A stretch of 64,000 bases of DNA from Codonopsis lanceolata (taxonomy: Eukaryota > Streptophyta > Magnoliopsida > Asterales > Campanulaceae), in the NCBI GenBank assembly GCA_013146195.2, contig CM028379.1:160486437-160550436 (forward strand), given 5' to 3'. The notes under the pieces are model-generated. The model worked only from the letters and a program-made list of their open reading frames with translations. It was not told the DNA's origin and made no database searches. Shown in pieces: positions 57,814 to 64,000 of the stretch (within the stretch, counting starts at the first letter, position 1; each line of letters begins with the position of its first letter). A program made the translations under genes and the position numbers.

Positions 57814-59810
57814 TATGATAACAAAAGCTATGATACTCAACCACGAACATATTTCCCATATTAAAATCAAGAAATTTGTATATTCTGTAATAATATCAAC
57901 TACCCTAATTTTGGAATCAAACCAATTTGAGAGAGAGAGAGAGAGAGAAAGAGATAATATAAAAGAGCTTACCTTTTTTATGTTAGGTTAATTTCTATAT
58001 ACTGTAGCCATCTCCTTCTACTCATCACGATAGGTTTCAAGCGACCAAATTCTTTGCAACAATTATTTACATTGGGCATAAATGAGGTTACACAGGAAAA
58101 AATTGTGTTGCAGATCATTGTCGGCGGCGAAGTCTTGAATTCTTCACGGGTTGCGATCGCTAGAGTAAACGATTTGTAATTGTTGTCAACGACAGGTAAC
58201 GTACTATAGCAGCTCTGTATATTTTATCTAACATGACCTGATAACATTTAAACAAATGTGTATGATTAAGCTTACCACAAATTTCCATCAGGGAAATGTT
58301 TAGTGTAGGGAAAAATACCAACAAAATTGAACAGAAAAATGGAATGTGATACCAGTTGATACACACCATTGAGATGCGACTTTGTAAGAACCACTTTGAA
58401 ATGTGGTTCTTTGGATATTTACGAAAAGTAGTCGTCTTCTTCCAATAATGAATCACAAGTTCGCCATGTGGTTGCTGCTGCTCAATCAGAGGGGCTTCAA
58501 TAGAAATTGAATATAAATATGATTGAGAATTGATGAGCCCAAGATTTCAACAAATTTTCCCTTGAATTTCCTTTTATTTGTGTTATTTTTGAGTTAATTA
58601 TGCCTTGAAAATATTATTATTTATGCTTAATGTAAGTTTCCATGCATAATCAAGCATTTATATGGTGTTTAGCACAAAGTTCGAAGCAATTCCGGACCTT
58701 AAAGTTGAGCATTGAATTATTCGGTCAAATTCTGTTAAAGTCTGTTAAGAGTCCAAGGCAAGGAAGAGCTAATAGATGCTAACGAAGGAGTAACTGCGGT
58801 AACAAAGGACCAAAATGCGAAGCCTGGAGGGGGAAGGATGACGGCGTACAATTTCAGAAATCCATGGGCACTGGAGAAACATTCCAATTCTTTAGGGGAG
58901 TCGATGCCAATTTTGGAACTCAGCTCTTTTTGCGTTGTCGAGCTGTAAGCCGGCCACGTCACTCCCTCCACCAGCCACCGACCCGCGGTCTCCCTTGCTG
59001 GATCCAAGCTACCCAGCCCAATTATGCTCCTCCTGCCCATCATTAAGCCCGCTCCCTCACTCATTCTAGCCCGTTTCTCTCCTGGGTTGGCCCGCGTCCT
59101 TCTCCTGGTTAGCCCCAGCACCATGTCGCGACCCACTTCCCTTTTTCCTTCCAAAACAGCCCCCAAAAGCTTCATTCTTTCTCTATTTTGCCCCTGTTTC
59201 TGGTTGCCCTCATTTGATATCTCCCAGCCGGCCTCCATTCAATCAAGTCCCCATTTTTGTCCATGCCTCCATAGCTTGATCACCTTTGAAGGTTGGGAGC
59301 ATCATTTCAAGAGCCAAGGATGCATCTACAAAAGATTTCAACCCCGGATTCGCGATTCTTCGATTTAATTCTTCCAATTCATATTTTGAGATATTTATTG
59401 TATTTTCTTGGATTGATTAATTTTGTAATTTTTGAATTGGTTTGTGCTTAATTAATTTATGGAATACAATTATTTTTCTATGTCCAATGTAGTGATTTAA
59501 ATTTAATATTTATTTTGTACATATTCATGTTTTGTTATTATTTTATGGGTTTAATGTTTTTAATTAATTGACCATTAATTAAATGATTTTAGAAATGTCT
59601 AGGATCCGCGAGAGCTACCTTTGTATTTTAGACCAATCAATTTAATAGTTGGTGTTTTTGTGACACTCACTGATAGGGATTATGAGACTTGGTTTGACAC
59701 GTGATCGAACCACCTTAGCCATTCGCGAGGTTGGGGAGGTTAGAGTTTGATGTGACAAAAATACCGCTTGGGCCGTTCGTGTGATGGGTAGGATATCTGG
59801 GCTTGATCCA
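57814..59810. other. Unassigned intergenic DNA, repeat-like
   Basis: GA microsatellite at 57932-57950. 58700-59370 is GC-richer, with overlapping frames on both strands (minus 59238-58735, 167 residues) but no domain; it reads like a retroelement leader. The rest is AT-rich. Confidence 0.45.
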
Positions 59811-61300
59811 CTTCCTTGAATCTAATTATGATCATGAAAACACCTTAATGAAAGTGCAAGACTTGGTCTCGCGAAACCACTCTGGTGTGAGAGTAAGTAT
59901 CGTGTGTAAGAGTCAAAAGAGAATTTGACAGAGGTTCTAGGCTCAAGAAAGAGTACGTACCTTGTTTGTGGTTTATGGGGGTATTTATAGGCCCCTAAGA
60001 GCATCCACAATGGTTGCACCCTAAAACACCCTTTATATAACCCCCTAAACCTTTTTAGAGGCCCTTTAAAAAAGTTTCAACTCCAATGAGCACCCTCTAT
60101 ATAACCCTTTGAATTGGTGACATCTTAACTAACAAACCTAACTATCAATATATTTCTATTTTTTATTTTTTTATTTTATTACCGCAATTGAAATAAAATA
60201 TTTATACATTTAAATTTTATATTTTATGAAAATTATATTATATGTTTTGATTATATCAATTATTTTTATTTAAATAAAGTTTTGTTACACTTTTTAATAT
60301 TATCAATATACCCATAATTTTAAGTTATAAATAATAAAAAAAGGGAAATGATACTGCAAAAAATACACTAAATTAATTGAAAAAGAAAATGGAAAAAATG
60401 GGAAAGCATACCATCATCAAAGTGATGATGTGAGTTGAGTTGTTTATTTAATTCATAGGCTCTCCACTCTAATACATCAAAATTTTAGCCAAAAACTGGA
60501 TGCTCTGATCAAGCCAAAAAAATTTCAGTTTTTGCCGCCTTCTTTAAATTTTGGAACAAAATTTTTGAAAGGGAACGAATATTAGGAAGAAGACCAATGG
60601 AGAAGGAGATATTTGGGGGAGAGAGAAGAAAGAGATGAATGGAGGCCGGCTAAAACTCACCCAATAAGTTGGGGGAGAATTAGCTTTTTTTAGGGATAGG
60701 GTGATTGATAGGGTGTCCACTGTGGGCTTAAGTGTGGTAAAAAAACCCTAAAAAGAGTTTTAGGGTGTTAATAAAGGGAACCACTGTGGATGCTCTAATA
60801 ACCTAGAATTATGGTGGGATTTAGTTTCCATAGATACCTAGTCAATCAAGGATAAAATCCCTAAATTGTAGGCTTGATAGGCGGCTGGCCGCGTGAATGT
60901 AGGAGCAGATAAGGCAAGTGTCCTGCTCGGATAAGAAAACCTTTGACTTGTCTTAGGGAACAAGTTTCTGGAGTTTCTTACTCAATGCGCACCAGGGCGA
61001 GCAAGGCCCTACCCGGCTACCTGGTGTAGACTGATTTGAGGTAAGTGTAAGTCCCGGGCATGGCCCATGGTCGGGCAGGCAAGGCCAGTGCACGATCAGG
61101 TTTGGACGGGATAAGTTTGATTCCTTGCCCGCTATGAGCACGGTCCCCATACTAATTGTGCCCGTGACTGGCACATGATGATAGCTAGTGCTTTACTCGT
61201 GACTCGGTTTGGGCCGGGCACATCAGTGGCCCCTAGCTCCTTGCCTGGAGAGTATTCATGCTCGGACTGGGGAGCGTGTACGTTGGATGATGTTGCTCTT
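59811..61300 (-). mobile_element. 3' LTR region of a second Tat-like Ty3 element, MITE inside
   Basis: A minus-strand TATA box GGGGCCTATAAATACCCCC is at 59995-59977. LTR-like sequence continues across a MITE (GGCCCCTAA joining CCTAGAATTATGG). Its position left of an antisense extra ORF matches a minus-strand element whose pol is off the right edge. Exact borders were not found. Confidence 0.45.
59999..60795. mobile_element. PIF/Harbinger-type MITE with TAA TSD
   Basis: Left end GAGCATCCACAATGGTTGC; right end, minus strand, GAGCATCCACAGTGGTTCC. TSD TAA is at 59996-59998 and 60796-60798. 797 bp, AT-rich, no transposase. Confidence 0.88.
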
Positions 61301-61597
61301 GTTCGGGGCTCCAACACTTATGAATTTTTTGAGAAAGTTGTTAATGGGCCGGATGAACTTGTGGAAGGTTCTGGAACCTTGGCTGGTGGACAGCTGGAGC
61401 GTGCTGAGAAAGCTTGCCGTCGGTGAGTACCGTGGAGAGTAGACGAAAAGGCGCATGAGCCGTCAAGGGTTGACGTGATTTGATAGGGTGCGGTTTTCGA
61501 AGCGACACATTAAATGCGCACGTGCTGGGTGGCGTCAGCTGTCCTTTCCGACGCCGTTTCGGCCTCCGCTTTTCCCCCTAAAACTAAAAACCTCGTC

Positions 61598-61606
61598 CTA
61601 TAAAAG
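61598..61606 (+). promoter_or_regulatory. TATA box upstream of the antisense extra ORF, copy 2
   Basis: CTATAAAAG lies about 470 bases before the start codon. An intron in the leader is likely, because a CTCCTTTGTAG acceptor abuts the ATG at 62077. Confidence 0.5.
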
Positions 61607-62076
61607 TCCTGCCCCTCTCCCTCTAAACCTTTTACAATTTTCAAGCTTTTAGAGAGAAGATTTTTGCCAGAGAATTCCTGCTGCAGCTGCCCTGAGCGTT
61701 CCCAGATTCCGGTGAATCAACCTTCCAACTCCAACAGTTTGTTTTCCATTGGCGTTCCAGCCCTTCCATCGGTTCAATTTCAACATCAGCTATTCACAGA
61801 AACCGCTTCAACCCCGCAAAACATTGAGTTTCTTGCTCATTTTCTTTGCTTCGTTTCTGGGTTTTCTGGGTTTATTCTCTTCATCTTCATACGTTTCTGG
61901 GTAGGAGTCTCAGGATTAGGATCAACCCTTAGATAGAGATCGAGAAAAAGACCAAGTGGTCTTGCTCGCTAGGCGGGCATGGCCCCTTGGTGTACCTAGA
62001 CTTAGGAAATTTTCCTTTTTGCTTTATCGGTTATCCGGGCAAAACATTGATTTTCCTTCCTCAATCTCCTTTGTAG

Positions 62077-63772
62077 ATGTCTGAATTTTTGGAAAACGAT
62101 TGTGAAGCCTTCAGTTATGGCAGGAAAAATGATTCTCTGAGCAGTGAGAAGACTTCCCCAGTTGATTATGTGTTGGAAGATGGAGAGGAATCCATGGCCA
62201 GACAGGCTGGTCCTGGGCGTGTGGCCCCTCCAATAGTTGATTTGGTTGACTCCTCCAGTGGGCAGGACTCTGGAGAAGAAAGTGTTACTGGCGGCTATAC
62301 TGGCGGGCTGGGCCCTGAACCGCGGGTAGACGATGCCGCAGACATGGTCGGGGAGGTACAGCCCGAGCAAGGAGAGACGGCTGGAGGTGCCTCGGAATCT
62401 AACGAAACGGATGACATGCCCCTTGCCCGCCGCATGAAGAAAACAGGTCATACCCAAGTGGAGGCCACACTTGAGGATGAGGTAGATGATGTGCCTCTTT
62501 CCCGCCGTACAAAGAGAACTGGCTGCATTCAAGTAGGGGCCACGTTGGAAGACGACGATGAGCCCGGCTGGTACATAAATGTCGATGAAAGTCGGTACGC
62601 TGCTCACTGGGCCTCTTTGGATACGATTGATAAGGTGACGGCTTGGCTCACTTCCCTCGGGATAGACTCCACCTACTACAAGGCGAGTAAAATGGATGTG
62701 CCCAGCGGAGTAGTGCTATCCCGTGAGCAAGGGAATGAACTCCTGTTTTTCGTCGATTTCTTTCGGGTCCGGTTATGCCTTCCGCTAGAGCCCTTTTTAG
62801 TGGATTTCTTGCTTGAGACCAAGGCCGTGCCTTGTGATCTGATGCTGAACACTGTCCGAGTGATCACAGCCTTCACGGTTTCCTGTCGCTTGTTGGTCTT
62901 CATCCCAGACATGTTTTTTCTTCGTAAGTTATTTATCTTCACTCCAAGCACAGGTGGACGGATTGGAGTGAGGTCCAATTCCAATTTTTTGAGGTTGTTG
63001 GTCGATGCCCCCAGGAAGGTTGAGGCCTGGGACCGGAGGGTCCTCTTCATCGAGTCTCGGTTTGGATGGTCGTTTGCGCCCATGGCAACCAACGAAATAA
63101 AAATTCCCAAGGTCTCCAAGCAAGATTTCAGCTCGGGCGAGATTACCTAGCTGGCGGTGTTGAATGCTACTGTTGGAGTTGTCGAGGAGAATGAGAAAAG
63201 GGTTGGCCAACAATTTCTGCTCGATTGGAAAGAGCTGGTGTGTAATCCACACAACCTATGTCTGGCCGGAGTGATGCGAGCCGAAGTTCTTGGGGTAGAG
63301 CCCCTCTTAATTCATGTTTCTGAGAGACCCCGTCCGTACTGGGGTGATTGCCACGGGCAGATGTTCAAGCGCGAATGCGTAGAGTGTCAACGGTTGGGCC
63401 CTGGCGCGAACTGTCGGCCAGCTTATGAGGACCAGAACGGTTGCCCGTTAATTGTGAACATGCTTTAATTTCAATTTTGATCAATCTTTAATTTGTAGCA
63501 GTACTGATCGTGCCTTGTCTTGTTTCAGGGAAGAAGAATTTTGCGATGTTGAAAAATAGGAAGAAGCAGGCTGATCAGCGGGCAGCCGATTTGAAGGCCA
63601 ATGAGCCCGTTGCCTTGCCCAAGGTCCTATTCTGTATACCAGCCAAGAAATCCTCGGCCTCGGGCAAGGCCTTGAGATTGGTTAAGAAGGCGACGGCCCC
63701 CAAAGTCGTTGCCCCTGTGCAAAAAGAGGCCGCCGTGGTTGTTACTGATAAGGCCGCTGATCGATGTTTTAT
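62077..63772 (+). pseudogene. Extra ORF of a second Tat-like Ty3 element, antisense to the expected pol, copy 2
   Basis: Open for 357 residues (62077-63150). The N-terminus is acidic. Residues 112-160 are two 24-25-residue repeats beginning DD[MV]PL[AS]RR with a basic RRxK[KR] core. From about 175 it aligns with copy 1 (AWLTSLGIDSTYYK; LCLPLEPFLVDFLL; MLNTVRVITAFTVSCRLLVF), the Transposase_28-like domain. After a stop at 63148-63150 coding similarity continues in frame to RPYWGDCHG and a C-H-x7-C-x2-C-x8-C motif (63346-63415). An intron-like gap with acceptor TTGTTTCAG (63521-63529) precedes GKKNFAMLKNRKKQAD. The frame runs into an LTR-like repeat at 63758, losing the C-terminal coiled coil. 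Function unknown. Confidence 0.7.
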
Positions 63773-64000
63773 TTAATATTTTTCCTTGCAAGTGGACAAG
63801 ACTATTATAGAATAGTATTGGTAGCAAGGGTCGAACCCACAGAGACAAGTGATCACAAACAGTGCAATTTATTGATAGCAAATTATTAATCTAAAGGGGG
63901 TTTTTATATTTATTTTATTCTAACTACTATTTATATTTAGATGTTTAACTAATTAGCAGTAATAACATATATGAAGATCTTATGGTGAGTGACAATCTAG
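63758..64000 (-). mobile_element. Second copy of the LTR-like repeat seen at 25940, cut by the window edge
   Basis: TGATCGATGTTTTATTTAAT, then TTCCTTGCAAGTGGACAAGA and AGCAAGGGTCGAACCCACAG match 25940-26180 in order. It begins inside the reading frame of the extra ORF. Confidence 0.75.

Noticed and set aside
58735..59238. 167-codon minus-strand ORF
   Set aside because: No domain, overlapped by similar frames on the plus strand in a GC-richer repeat-like block; probably chance.
62002..62607. 201-codon minus-strand ORF
   Set aside because: It is the shadow of the extra ORF on the plus strand, which has family similarity to copy 1.

Overview
This is a plant nuclear window, almost certainly from a eudicot. 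The evidence is GT-AG spliced genes, plant-type LINE, hAT, MULE, Helitron and Ty3 elements, long AT-rich intergenic DNA and many TA microsatellites. No prokaryotic, organellar or CRISPR features were seen. Two host genes are visible and nearly everything else is transposable-element DNA, much of it nested.

Host genes. (1) The catalytic subunit of DNA polymerase delta (POLD1) lies on the minus strand from about 22.8 kb to the left edge. Fifteen coding exons can be placed (22719 down to 930) with GT-AG borders and an unbroken reading phase, giving 608 codons. They contain the N-terminal domain, all three 3'-5' exonuclease motifs and polymerase motif A. The rest of the gene is off the left edge. 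An E2F-type site and a TATA box sit just upstream. (2) A complete intronless berberine-bridge-enzyme-like FAD oxidase lies on the plus strand at 47097-48695, with a Stowaway MITE just upstream of its TATA box.

Left third (1-22.8 kb). POLD1 introns are swollen by at least six LINE copies in both orientations. One is a 4.25-kb copy with a target-site duplication (TSD). There is also a tRNA-derived SINE, a TRIM nested in a LINE, a 441-bp solo LTR inserted in a LINE, and a small MULE-type MITE.

Middle (23-42 kb). A decayed Ty3 element on the minus strand, with a second RNase H-like region as in the Tat lineage, has lost gag. A spliced-looking extra ORF runs on the opposite strand at its 3' side (23.2-25.9 kb). 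Further right is an old long-LTR remnant carrying a hAT MITE, a 957-bp solo LTR and a 3.9-kb hAT element with a broken transposase, each with its TSD.

Right third (42-64 kb). There is a TIR element embedded in TA microsatellite, about 2.5 kb of degenerate tandem repeat of about 80 bp, and a MULE-MITE. After the BBE-like gene comes a Helitron-like element split by a MULE with 667-bp TIRs, which carries a GC-rich captured-looking interior. Then come a 1.96-kb solo LTR, and the 3' LTR (with a Harbinger MITE in it) and antisense extra ORF of a second Tat-like element running off the right edge.

The most unusual signal is the pair of antisense extra ORFs (about 23.2 and 62.1 kb). They share a domain and a C-H-x7-C-x2-C-x(6-8)-C motif that is conserved past a stop present at the same place in both copies. 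All coordinates were read by eye; no alignment or database search was run.
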